DNA of 14,790 bases, from positions 1-14,790 of the forward strand of contig JAASTO010000051.1 of the NCBI GenBank assembly GCA_021767245.1. Reading direction: 5' to 3'. The notes under the pieces were generated by a model that was not told where the DNA came from, did no database searches, and was given only the letters and a program-made list of their open reading frames with translations. Shown here one piece after another: positions 8,085 to 14,790 of the stretch (positions are counted from its first letter, which is position 1; every line of letters starts with the position of its first letter). This stretch comes from Balneolaceae bacterium (GTDB lineage: Bacteria; Bacteroidota; Rhodothermia; Balneolales; Balneolaceae). A program made the translations under genes and the position numbers.

Positions 8085-8891
8085 ATGAAACATCTACTTC
8101 TACCTACCTTCGTTTTTCTTTTCACCATCTCTGCTTTTGGGCAGAATTATGCCGTTGAACAACTCGAAAATTCACCCCGTCATCACGAATGGGTGACTGT
8201 TGAGTCTAATAACAGAACCCTTCATAATTTTGTAGCCTATCCTGAGTCGTCGGAAGCAGCTCCTGTTGTTATCGTTATCCATGAAAATCGTGGACTAAAC
8301 GACTGGGCCAGAAGCTTTACTGACCAACTGGCTGAGAAAGGCTTCATAGCCATCGCTCCCGATCTTATTTCAAATACCGTTGAGGGCATTGAGAAAACCT
8401 CCGATTTTGTAAACTCAGATGCCGCCCGTGAAGCGATCTACGCCCTGCAACCTGAGCATGTGACCACAGACCTGATGCATGTTCTGGACTACGCAAAAAC
8501 CATTGCAGCGGGTAATGGTCAGATTGCAGTAGTTGGATTTTGCTGGGGAGGTTCCCAATCCTTTCGCTTTGCCACCAATGCCGGAGATCAGATCGATGCT
8601 TCTTTTGTTTTCTATGGAACCGGTCCTTCTGAAGCTGAGGCATACCGCAGCATACAAATACCCATTTATGGTTTTTACGGGGGAAATGACGCCCGTGTTA
8701 ATTCTACTATAGAAGCTTCAGAAGCCGCTATGAAAGAATATGACAATACCTATGAATATGAGATCTATGATGGAGCCGGACACGCTTTTATGCGCCGGGG
8801 AGACGACCCTAATGCGCCCTCTGATGATCCAAATGTAAAGGCTCGAAATGCGTCGTGGGAGAGATTGACAGATCTGTTAAATAATCTTTGA
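8085..8891 (+). CDS. exported dienelactone hydrolase family protein
   Basis: An alpha/beta hydrolase of the dienelactone hydrolase family, 268 residues, with an N-terminal signal peptide (LLLPTFVFLFTISAFG, cleavage near Gln20) that places it outside the cytoplasm. The catalytic triad is visible as Cys153 in the nucleophile elbow VGFCWGGS, Asp202 in YGGNDARVN and His233 in DGAGHAFMR. The HENRGL segment (66-71) is also typical, and its Glu67 is the usual partner of the cysteine nucleophile. Family members cleave lactones and esters, but the substrate of exported versions is mostly unknown, so no specific reaction is claimed. The gene stands alone on the plus strand, followed after 65 nt by tRNA-Leu. 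No terminator was seen between them. Confidence 0.88.
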   Translation: MKHLLLPTFVFLFTISAFGQNYAVEQLENSPRHHEWVTVESNNRTLHNFVAYPESSEAAPVVIVIHENRGLNDWARSFTDQLAEKGFIAIAPDLISNTVEGIEKTSDFVNSDAAREAIYALQPEHVTTDLMHVLDYAKTIAAGNGQIAVVGFCWGGSQSFRFATNAGDQIDASFVFYGTGPSEAEAYRSIQIPIYGFYGGNDARVNSTIEASEAAMKEYDNTYEYEIYDGAGHAFMRRGDDPNAPSDDPNVKARNASWERLTDLLNNL

Positions 8892-8932
8892 GATTGCTCA
8901 ACTAAAATGATGATTTAGCCCAAAAATCTTCT

Positions 8933-8940
8933 TAACTTTG
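8933..8940 (+). promoter_or_regulatory. Bacteroidota-type -7 element upstream of tRNA-Leu
   Basis: The octamer TAACTTTG matches the TAnnTTTG -7 consensus described for Bacteroidota sigma-70 promoters. It ends 16 nt before the first base of the mature tRNA, a fitting distance for a short 5' leader. No clear TTG-type -33 box was found at the usual spacing; TTTAG at 8914-8918 is the closest sequence but is rather near. Confidence 0.5.
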
Positions 8941-8956
8941 GAACCTTGATTCCGAT

Positions 8957-9040
8957 GCCCGAGTGGCGGAATTGGTAGACGCGTGCGCTTCAGGTGCGTA
9001 TGCCCTTACGGGCGTGGAGGTTCAAGTCCTCTCTCGGGTA
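8957..9040 (+). tRNA. tRNA-Leu (anticodon CAG)
   Basis: An 84-nt type II tRNA that folds fully. The acceptor stem GCCCGAG pairs with CTCGGGT (one G-U at the end), with A9040 as discriminator base. The D arm contains AATTGGTAGA. The anticodon stem TGCGC/GCGTA encloses the loop TTCAGGT with anticodon CAG (8991-8993), reading CUG. The long variable arm has a GCCC/GGGC stem, and the T arm is GGAGG-TTCAAGT-CCTCT. The 3' CCA is not encoded and must be added after transcription. The long variable arm and identity bases fit leucine. Confidence 0.96.
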
Positions 9041-9085
9041 CTTAGCCCCGCTGACTTTGGTCGGTAGGGCTATTTTTTTGCTTTC
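9019..9085 (+). repeat. 67-bp direct repeat, copy 1 (tRNA 3' end plus terminator)
   Basis: This segment runs from the T arm of tRNA-Leu through its acceptor strand and the whole downstream terminator. It recurs without a mismatch at 9150-9216. The preceding base differs (A versus C), and so does the following one (C versus T), so the boundaries are sharp. Confidence 0.97.
9043..9079 (+). terminator. intrinsic terminator of tRNA-Leu
   Basis: The stem TAGCCCCGCTGAC / GTCGGTAGGGCTA pairs at 12 of 13 positions (two G-U pairs, one C-A mismatch) around a TTTG loop. It is followed at once by seven T (9073-9079). Placed two bases after the tRNA, it is a textbook rho-independent terminator on the plus strand only. 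Confidence 0.92.
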
Positions 9086-9132
9086 CTTTTTACGGACCTG
9101 ATCCTGATTTAAATCTCACAAACGTTGTTGTT

Positions 9133-9149
9133 GCGAAGCAATGCTTCGC
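9133..9149. repeat. small perfect hairpin at the edge of repeat copy 2
   Basis: GCGAAGCA and TGCTTCGC are exact inverted copies separated by one A (in practice a 6-bp stem with a 5-nt loop). The hairpin ends on the base just before the second copy of the 67-bp tRNA-end repeat, so it occupies the position that the rest of the tRNA would hold. It has no T tract and is unlikely to be a terminator. Confidence 0.8.
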
Positions 9150-9216
9150 GGTTCAAGTCCTCTCTCGGGTACTTAGCCCCGCTGACTTTGGTCGGTAGGG
9201 CTATTTTTTTGCTTTC
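9150..9216 (+). repeat. 67-bp direct repeat, copy 2 (tRNA-Leu 3' fragment and terminator)
   Basis: An exact copy of 9019-9085, offset by 131 bp. Its first 22 bases (9150-9171) equal the last 22 of tRNA-Leu, including the T loop and acceptor strand. No D arm, anticodon arm or 5' acceptor strand precedes it, so it cannot form a tRNA. It is either the remnant of a second tRNA-Leu gene or an attachment-site-like duplication. Confidence 0.95.
9174..9210 (+). terminator. second copy of the tRNA terminator
   Basis: Identical to the hairpin and seven-T tract at 9043-9079, carried in repeat copy 2. It has no gene of its own directly upstream and would act as a back-up stop for plus-strand read-through towards the convergent histidine kinase gene. 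Confidence 0.85.
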
Positions 9217-9227
9217 TTTTTTCTATT

Positions 9228-9267
9228 GTACCTGCAGGGGTAATTCATGAATGACCCCTGCAGGTAC
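9228..9267. repeat. near-perfect 40-bp palindrome between convergent transcription units
   Basis: The outer arms GTACCTGCAGGGGT (9228-9241) and ACCCCTGCAGGTAC (9254-9267) are exact inverse complements. The centre ATTCATGAAT (9243-9252) is itself a perfect palindrome. Only one pair (A9242 with G9253) is mismatched. It lies 39 bp past the stop of the histidine kinase gene on the minus strand, but no T tract follows on either strand. It could stabilise 3' ends or be one copy of an intergenic palindromic repeat family. I recall similar CAATTCATGAATTG-centred repeats in many bacteria, but that was not checked here. Confidence 0.85.
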
Positions 9268-9306
9268 TGAATTATAGAGATGTTGAGATCAGAGTGTTTG
9301 ATACAC

Positions 9307-11190
9307 CTACAATCCTGAATGTGCTCCCTTTTCATTCTTATGGAATCGCAGGATAAGCCGGAATCCCTCTGATGTATGTAACTCAAACTCCGCTTCTAAC
9401 TGCTCTATCAATGTTTTAATGAGCGTAACCCCAAGCGAGGTTGATTCCTCGAACTTACTCTTATCAAAACCGATTCCGTCATCCTGATAGATGACTTCAA
9501 TAATCCCATCTACCTCTGTAACTGTAATTTCGATACTCCCCTTACTTTTTCCTGAAAAAGCATGCTTGAATGAATTTGTGATGAGCTCGTTCAAAAGCAA
9601 ACCCAGAGGGATCGCCTGATTGATATTGATCTCTTTTGCCTGGAACCGGGGCCTGATCTCTACTTTCTGATCACTTGATGCGAACATTTCACGAATTCGT
9701 TCTACCAGTTTTTCTCCATACTCCTCAAACGAAACATTGATAAAACTATCTGTGTTGTACAGCATTTCGTGTACCGATGCGATTGAATAGATCCGGTTCT
9801 GCGTTTCTTTGAGTATCAGGTTAAGCCCGTCATCCGTGATCCCTGATTTTTGTAATTCGATCAGTCCGGTTATGATAGCAAGATTATTTTTTACCCGGTG
9901 ATGCACTTCGGACAACAATACCTCTTTTTCTCCCAGGGAGTTTTCAAGCCGTTTCTGATATTCTTTTTCACGGGTAATGTCTTCGAGGGTCACCAACATT
10001 TGTTTTTCGTTATCAGAATCCCTTACCATTTGTCCCACACTCAACCTCAGGAATATGTTCTTACCGTCCTTTCGGGTTCTGATCACTTCCTTGTTATAGA
10101 TACTACCCTGCGCATCACGCTCCTGCATGAGTTCATCAAACTCAGCTTTGGTTTCTTCAGAAACATGTGGTAAAAAACGGCCTATCACCTCTTCCCTTTT
10201 CCAACCTAATAATTTTTCAGCTGCCTCATTCCAAAAATCAGTAATGATACCTTTTCGATTGATCGAATAGATGGCTACCGGAGAGTTCTGTATCAATGCC
10301 CTTGTCTTTTGATTGGCAGATTTGGCTTCTATACGAGCTGCATTTGCTGTTAGTACATAATACATCAAAAATCCCGTTGTGAGACTCAGTATCAATCCTA
10401 AGATCAAATTCAGGATCAATCCATTTTCCGCATTTCGGCTTTCTTCGGAATGGTTTGATATGACCCTGATCGACCAGTTTCCTGAATTTATCCGGGATGG
10501 ATCAAACGTGATCATGCTTTCAAAAACACCATTCTCAGTGTATGCTTGTTCTCGGCCAAACTCATAGAAGGTTTCCCCAAACTCATCCTGAATGTGCACA
10601 TAATATTGGTCTAGCCCCTGCATGAGCTCATCAAATCTCTCTTGAAAATTGAGCGCAGCCGTAATACTTCCCTTGAAAGATCCCTGATAGTACACCGGGG
10701 CATCCACCAAAAAAGCCATAGGCCCTTGAACCAGTTCCAGCCAGTGTGTCAGGTTTAGAACTGAATCATCTCGGGCAGTTTCCCAGTCAGAACGCCGATA
10801 TTCCAACTCTGATATATCCAGCCCGATCGCATTTTCATTCCCTTGTTCCGGTTCAACCCGCTGAATGATCATATTCTGATCGATCCATTCCACAAGCAGA
10901 AATGAAGGATCCTGTTCCATGGTCAGAGAGGCATCATAATCCCAATAGTCAAAATATTCACCGTCGGTAACCTCAATTCTGCTTTTCAGGTTTTGCAGCG
11001 TTTTCAGGGATTGAAGGACTTGCCCCTGAACTTGTTGCTTGATGAGCTGCCCCGTATCCTGTACCGTCTCAATCCTGGCCTGCTGCTGCTCTTGCTGATT
11101 GGTGTACCACAAAAGTACCACTCCCAGGCTGAATAAAGATCCAATCAATACTGAGAGAAGTAATCTTGATTTTAAATCTGTGATATCCAA
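9307..11190 (-). CDS. membrane sensor histidine kinase (CHASE-PAS-HisKA_2-HATPase)
   Basis: A 627-residue two-component sensor. Transmembrane segment 1 is at about 10-30 and segment 2 at about 257-281. The extracytoplasmic loop between them resembles a CHASE ligand-binding domain (for example FLLVEWIDQNMII and FLVDAPVYYQGSFKGSITAAL). A PAS domain spans about 296-410 (SPVAIYSINRKGIITDFWNEAAEKLLG). The dimerisation domain is of the HisKA_2 type, with EVHHRVKNNL (428-437) and His431 as the likely phosphorylated residue. The ATPase has the N box NELITNSFKHA (534-544) and DDGIGFD (570-576). The start is TTG at 11190: an in-frame stop lies nine codons upstream, no ATG occurs before residue 91, and AGG sits a short way upstream. 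No response regulator is in the window, so the partner is unknown. The ligand is also unknown. It follows the metalloprotease gene by 45 nt. Confidence 0.9.
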   Translation of the reverse strand: MDITDLKSRLLLSVLIGSLFSLGVVLLWYTNQQEQQQARIETVQDTGQLIKQQVQGQVLQSLKTLQNLKSRIEVTDGEYFDYWDYDASLTMEQDPSFLLVEWIDQNMIIQRVEPEQGNENAIGLDISELEYRRSDWETARDDSVLNLTHWLELVQGPMAFLVDAPVYYQGSFKGSITAALNFQERFDELMQGLDQYYVHIQDEFGETFYEFGREQAYTENGVFESMITFDPSRINSGNWSIRVISNHSEESRNAENGLILNLILGLILSLTTGFLMYYVLTANAARIEAKSANQKTRALIQNSPVAIYSINRKGIITDFWNEAAEKLLGWKREEVIGRFLPHVSEETKAEFDELMQERDAQGSIYNKEVIRTRKDGKNIFLRLSVGQMVRDSDNEKQMLVTLEDITREKEYQKRLENSLGEKEVLLSEVHHRVKNNLAIITGLIELQKSGITDDGLNLILKETQNRIYSIASVHEMLYNTDSFINVSFEEYGEKLVERIREMFASSDQKVEIRPRFQAKEININQAIPLGLLLNELITNSFKHAFSGKSKGSIEITVTEVDGIIEVIYQDDGIGFDKSKFEESTSLGVTLIKTLIEQLEAEFELHTSEGFRLILRFHKNEKGAHSGL

Positions 11191-11235
11191 TGCGTGCCTG
11201 CCAACTGGTGAAGTCTAACAATAGCATTCTGCAGC

Positions 11236-12885
11236 CTATTTTACCAACATTAATTTACCGGTTTCGGCACGACCTTCTACTAATATCCGGTAGATATAAA
11301 CCCCACTTGACCAATCGTCGGCCTGTACTCTTTGCACATACCGGCCGCGACTTTGTTCTCCATCCACCACCGTTTCCACCAGCTTACCTAACATATCGAA
11401 GATCTCTAGTTTTACATAGGAATTTTGCGGCAGTTTGTAGGTAATATTTGTAGAAGCATTGAACGGGTTGGGATAATTCTGTAGCAGTTCTACCACCCGG
11501 TCCTCTTCCAGGGCATCTCCACTCAAAGGGATCAGGATCGGATTAGGACGATTTACCCCATTGTGAGAAATACGTATCTCACCGGCATTATTTCGGGCAA
11601 ACCGTGGACGATATCGGACCTGAATTTCCTGACTTTCTCCCGGTTCAATATTTAAGAAAATAGTGCTGCTGCTCAACGAAAACGCACTGCTGCCTGAAGA
11701 CAATTCGACCCTCCCCACCAGCGCATTTTCAGAATTGGGATCATTGCTGATCACAATGGTAGTATCCAGTCGGTTGTTGACATTCGTCACCCCAAAGTCA
11801 ATTTCAGATTCATCCACTTCCACTATGGAGGTGGCACCCAGCAAGGCAAAACAACCACCACCCAAAGGCCAGCCTTTATCAGCAAAAATCCCACACATAA
11901 CCGGTCCGGGAGAATGAATAGCGAATGCATTATCAATTTGAGGGCGCATTAAAGCGTTCTCGGTATTTGTGAATGTAAGCTGATCCAGATGTGAATAACT
12001 GGAACCTCCTTGCCAGGTCGGAGGGGCATAGATCGGAACCGGGAGATTTTCGTACGCTTCATTTGCCTGATCACCAATAAAAAATAGTCCCCCATTGTTT
12101 CCCGTCACTGCATTGTAAAGAGCATTCGATGGATTAGGATATACATTTTCGTTGAGCACAGACTGACTGAATCCATCTTCAATGAAGGTATCATAGTCAA
12201 ATGGAAGAACCGGATCGTCGCCTAATCCCCATTGAGCTACTTGTGAATCCGGGTCACCGCTCATTGACCCTGTAAATCCAAGTCCGTGACCGATCTCATG
12301 GATCACAACCGTGACAAAATCAATAAAACCTCCCGGAGTATTGGCATCCGTTTCGTAGTACCAGGCCCCAAACGTTGAATTCATATTCACTACAATATCA
12401 TATTCCACACCAAATTGATTTCCGGATAATAAGTCTTCCCCTTCCATAGCACTGGCTTGGGCGATCGGGTACCAAACATTATCGATCGGATATATTAAGG
12501 TTGGACCTGCACTACCAAGTGTACTCCCCTCTAAAGCAATCCAGTTGGCTTCAATTTTGATTGGTATAGAAGAGGTGATATGAGATTCCCAGATGGTCAT
12601 GGCATACTCAAAAGCTGTTCGGGCGTCTTGTGGCCAGTTACCAACATAATCTACCTGTATGGAGGCCGTTTTAGCCCTGAAATCACCTTTCTTTCTGAAT
12701 GCTTCCACTCCTTTATAATAGAAAACATCCCGGTACGTGGGTTCAAAGGTACAGACCTGATCTTGTTCAGGTGCCAGTCGGTGCAAAGTGGTTGACGTAG
12801 CATTATTCGATTGTGCTACAGCGACAGTTGATGCAGTAAGCAAAAATCCTAGTACTGTAAATAATGATCGTATCATTCTTTTCAT
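11236..12885 (-). CDS. type IX-secreted zinc metalloprotease
   Basis: A 549-residue secreted protein. It has a signal peptide at 1-25 (cleavage near AVAQ), a protease domain at about 45-345, an Ig-like or ASPM/choice-of-anchor-D type domain at about 355-457 (EIDFGVTNVN, EPGESQEIQVRYRP), and a C-terminal type IX sorting domain at about 465-549 (LLQNYPNPFNASTNITYKL, SSGVYIYRIL, KLMLVK). The zinc motif is HEIGHGLGF (196-204), giving His196, Glu197 and His200. The HExxHxxGxxH third histidine is replaced by Gly206. A later His299 in YSHLD, followed by ALMRP (311-315), looks like the distant third ligand and Met-turn seen in leishmanolysin-type enzymes. It should be exported across both membranes and then released or surface anchored. 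The substrate is unknown. A second ATG three codons downstream is an alternative start. Confidence 0.87.
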   Translation of the reverse strand: MKRMIRSLFTVLGFLLTASTVAVAQSNNATSTTLHRLAPEQDQVCTFEPTYRDVFYYKGVEAFRKKGDFRAKTASIQVDYVGNWPQDARTAFEYAMTIWESHITSSIPIKIEANWIALEGSTLGSAGPTLIYPIDNVWYPIAQASAMEGEDLLSGNQFGVEYDIVVNMNSTFGAWYYETDANTPGGFIDFVTVVIHEIGHGLGFTGSMSGDPDSQVAQWGLGDDPVLPFDYDTFIEDGFSQSVLNENVYPNPSNALYNAVTGNNGGLFFIGDQANEAYENLPVPIYAPPTWQGGSSYSHLDQLTFTNTENALMRPQIDNAFAIHSPGPVMCGIFADKGWPLGGGCFALLGATSIVEVDESEIDFGVTNVNNRLDTTIVISNDPNSENALVGRVELSSGSSAFSLSSSTIFLNIEPGESQEIQVRYRPRFARNNAGEIRISHNGVNRPNPILIPLSGDALEEDRVVELLQNYPNPFNASTNITYKLPQNSYVKLEIFDMLGKLVETVVDGEQSRGRYVQRVQADDWSSGVYIYRILVEGRAETGKLMLVK

Positions 12886-12951
12886 ATAAAATAGTATAGT
12901 GAGCCACCGGCTGTTTGCTCTCGCAGTCTCAGATCCGATGATTTAATAAAG

Positions 12952-13890
12952 TTATGTTAGATAGAATGCTCTTAATTCCCTGTAATAATCAAACAACTCA
13001 AGGGCATCTCTCCTGTCAATTAAACTAAAACTTATTTCGTTTCCTTGCCACACCTGTCCTAATCTCCAAAGATCAGCATCGGCTACTTTTAGTATTCTGG
13101 GATATCCACCCACCGATTGGGCATCATGCATCAAAACAATGGGGTTTCCACCGGGTGGCAATTGCACGATACCGGGAACCACAGGAACCGAACTAAACTC
13201 TGAATCCTGAATACTGAGAGCCATTTTATTTTTCAAACGTAGGCCCATGCGATTGCTTGTGCTTGAAATCCCAAACCTGAGCTCAAGTATTTTTTCCTGT
13301 TCTTTATCGGTGAGCCATTTCCACTCAGGCCCGGCCATCACCCGGATCTTTTGATGATGACTATAATGAGGTATTAACTCTTCCGGAGTCGTTCTTTCGG
13401 TAAATTCTACTCCAGAAATGTCCACTTCAATTCGGTCTCCGGTTTTTAACTCTCGCCCATTTAATCCTCCCAATTCAGCCGTTCGATAGGTTGAGTAGCT
13501 TCCAAGTTCCTTCCTCAGTTTCCAATCACCGGCCACAGACAGATAAATTCTGGCACCTTTTGTTAACCTTTCAATTCTGAGAAATTCCCCCGGTTTAATA
13601 TTAATGTTTCGGTTGGGTTGAACCGGTCGGTCACCGACATAAATCGGAGCTACTCCACCGGTAACCCCAATTACTGTTTCTTTGGTAAACCTGAATTCGG
13701 CATTCCCAAGGGTGATCTCCAGAAGCGGACTATCCATTGGATTTCCAACCAGCCAGTTAGCCAGTTCTGCATGGTGAGTGTCCAGGGCTCCACTCGTTGG
13801 GATACCATATTTTCGCAACCCATTCCGCCCCGGTATATCCTGAACGGTGGTAAGTATGTCTGCCTTAATGACTTCAAGCGTGCTTATCAT
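12952..13890 (-). CDS. pxpC: 5-oxoprolinase subunit C
   Basis: One of three subunits (PxpA, B, C; older names YbgK or KipA-like) of the ATP-dependent 5-oxoprolinase that hydrolyses 5-oxoproline (pyroglutamate) to glutamate. It is 312 residues. Family landmarks: GLRKYGIPTSGALD near the N terminus (24-37), ANWLVGN (44-50), SNRMGLRL (212-219) and LPPGGNPIVLMHDAQSVGGYPRI (244-266), the most conserved stretch of the family. The ATG overlaps the pxpB stop in an ATGA, so translation is coupled. It is the last pxp gene; a 66-nt gap then separates it from the metalloprotease gene. Confidence 0.94.
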   Translation of the reverse strand: MISTLEVIKADILTTVQDIPGRNGLRKYGIPTSGALDTHHAELANWLVGNPMDSPLLEITLGNAEFRFTKETVIGVTGGVAPIYVGDRPVQPNRNINIKPGEFLRIERLTKGARIYLSVAGDWKLRKELGSYSTYRTAELGGLNGRELKTGDRIEVDISGVEFTERTTPEELIPHYSHHQKIRVMAGPEWKWLTDKEQEKILELRFGISSTSNRMGLRLKNKMALSIQDSEFSSVPVVPGIVQLPPGGNPIVLMHDAQSVGGYPRILKVADADLWRLGQVWQGNEISFSLIDRRDALELFDYYRELRAFYLT

Positions 13891-14591
13891 GAGTTACCAC
13901 CTGATTCCATTTTCCCAAATTCTTCCTCGCTGATCGGTTCAAACCGGATCCTATCCCCCAGTGAAACTGAGACCGGAGGATCCTGATCTTTGTTGAAAAA
14001 GCTAAGTGGCGTTCGACCTATGATCTGCCAACCACCCGGACTTTCAAGAGAATACACACCGGTTTGGTCTCCTCCAATTCCTACCGAACCTGCCGGCACT
14101 TTTGTCCTCGGTTCACTTTTACGTGGGCAGATGATCTTTTTATCCAATCCCTCCAGATAAAGAAAGCCGGGGATAAACCCCATCATAGCAAGCGTATAGG
14201 TTGTACCTGAATGAATCTGGATTATCTTTTCCTTCTTTAGTCCTGTTTGAGATTCCATAGAATCCCAATCCAATCCCAGTTCATAACAGACCGGTACACG
14301 AATGAGATCATTCCTCGGTATATAGTCACCGGCGTGTTCAAAGACCTCTGATAGCTTCGCCGTGATGGATCCCGTATCGGTTATCGGTTCTTTAAATAGG
14401 AGTGCAATGCATTTATAGGTGGGGACCACATCCATCAGTCCATCCAAATCTGACTGTTCTATCAAAAAGCATATCTTGTGGATGACAGATAATCCGGGCT
14501 CCTCAGCTATAGGTTCCAGAACAAGGGCTCGTTCTCCCAAGGGAGTAAGCTGCCACTCTTTCTGTTCAATTTGTAGTGATCTCGATGTCAT
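13887..14591 (-). CDS. pxpB: 5-oxoprolinase subunit B
   Basis: The KipI/YbgJ-type subunit of 5-oxoprolinase, 234 residues, normal length. The core motif runs from IHSGTTYTLAMMGFIPGFLYL (126-146, with His127) through LDKKIICPRKSEPRTKVPAGS to IGGDQTGVYSLESPGGWQIIGRTPL (172-196), the pattern that defines the family. It works with pxpC, with which it shares an ATGA overlap, and with pxpA, whose last codons it overlaps by 26 nt. The ATG at 14591 gives a plausible N terminus with the early GERALVLEP strand (19-27). The related B. subtilis KipI inhibits a sporulation kinase; with pxpA adjacent, the metabolic role is far more likely here. Confidence 0.93.
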   Translation of the reverse strand: MTSRSLQIEQKEWQLTPLGERALVLEPIAEEPGLSVIHKICFLIEQSDLDGLMDVVPTYKCIALLFKEPITDTGSITAKLSEVFEHAGDYIPRNDLIRVPVCYELGLDWDSMESQTGLKKEKIIQIHSGTTYTLAMMGFIPGFLYLEGLDKKIICPRKSEPRTKVPAGSVGIGGDQTGVYSLESPGGWQIIGRTPLSFFNKDQDPPVSVSLGDRIRFEPISEEEFGKMESGGNS

Positions 14592-14790
14592 GCTCTGTCA
14601 AAAAATCGCGGATAGTTCTCGCCAGTTCTGTGGCTCCTTCTGTATCACTGTGCAGGCAAAGAGTATCGGCTGAAATTGGTAATTCAAGTCCGTCATACGT
14701 AGTCACCTTTCCATCGAGAAATCCTTTCAGCTGCTTTAAAACCGATGCTTTATCAGTCAGCACAGCCCCATCCAGCTTTCTGGATCTCAG
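14566..14790 (-). CDS. pxpA: 5-oxoprolinase subunit A, C-terminal part (5' end outside window)
   Basis: Only the last 74 codons of a LamB/YcsF (PxpA) family protein are present; the frame is open to the window edge, so the true start lies beyond 14790. The visible C terminus begins LRSRKLDGAVL and contains ADTLCLHSDTEGATELARTIR, the family's usual closing motif (typically a DT-C-HGD pattern; here the Gly is Ser). PxpA is thought to bind 5-oxoproline and act with PxpB and PxpC. The overlap with pxpB and the shared direction show an A-B-C operon. The GTG at 14763 is internal and not a start. Confidence 0.9.
   Translation of the reverse strand: MRSRKLDGAVLTDKASVLKQLKGFLDGKVTTYDGLELPISADTLCLHSDTEGATELARTIRDFLTEHDIEITTN

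Noticed and set aside
9150..9171. A second functional tRNA-Leu gene
   Set aside because: Only the T arm 3' part and acceptor strand are present; nothing upstream can form the D arm, anticodon arm or acceptor partner.
9019..9216. A genomic island bounded by attL and attR
   Set aside because: The interval between the copies is only 64 bp, with no integrase or cargo gene. Only a possible scar can be claimed.
9201..9386. A 61-codon minus-strand frame running across the palindrome into the kinase end
   Set aside because: It overlaps the kinase C terminus in another frame, and most of its residues come from the palindrome and terminator T tracts. It has no family resemblance.
11190..11444. An 84-codon plus-strand frame between the kinase and protease genes
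   Set aside because: It lies mostly antisense to the sorting domain of the protease and has no recognisable features.
12886..12951. A promoter for the protease (TATACT on the minus strand near 12896)
   Set aside because: No matching upstream box or TAnnTTTG element at suitable spacing. The AT-rich hexamer alone is too weak, though a promoter in this gap is plausible.

Overview
The window most likely comes from a member of the Bacteroidota / Balneolota / Rhodothermota lineage. Three things point there. One secreted protein carries a type IX secretion (Por) sorting domain. The only clear promoter element, upstream of the tRNA, is the TAnnTTTG type. The lipoprotein, beta-propeller and LuxE/LuxC-like proteins are also typical of that group. 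G+C content looks moderate. The genus cannot be fixed from the sequence. Most of the window is ordinary chromosomal housekeeping and accessory coding sequence; no phage, integrase, CRISPR or defence genes were seen.

Left half, 1-7856, all minus strand: a long, tightly packed run read from gatB (Asp/Glu-tRNA amidotransferase B), through a TlpA-like lipoprotein, tpiA, purD, an exported NHL beta-propeller protein and a LuxE-like acyl-protein synthetase, to a LuxC-like acyl-CoA reductase cut by the window edge. Most gaps are 3-22 nt and one junction is a 4-nt ATGA overlap, so the run is probably one operon. The exception is a 151-bp repeat with inverted ends (2805-2955) between purD and the propeller gene. 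Its tip forms the purD stop codon, and its body forms the apparent start of the propeller gene.

Centre, 7857-9306: a divergent intergenic region, an exported dienelactone-hydrolase-type enzyme on the plus strand, and tRNA-Leu(CAG) with a strong intrinsic terminator. A perfect 67-bp direct copy of the tRNA 3' end plus its terminator lies 131 bp downstream. It is immediately preceded by a small hairpin and followed by a near-perfect 40-bp palindrome. This is the most structured non-coding part of the window.

Right half, 9307-14790, all minus strand: the tail of pxpA followed by pxpB and pxpC (ATP-dependent 5-oxoprolinase, converting 5-oxoproline to glutamate), then a type IX-secreted zinc metalloprotease, then an orphan CHASE-PAS-HisKA_2 sensor histidine kinase with a TTG start. 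The pxp genes overlap each other and are co-transcribed. The protease and kinase are separated by 45 nt and may form a second unit.
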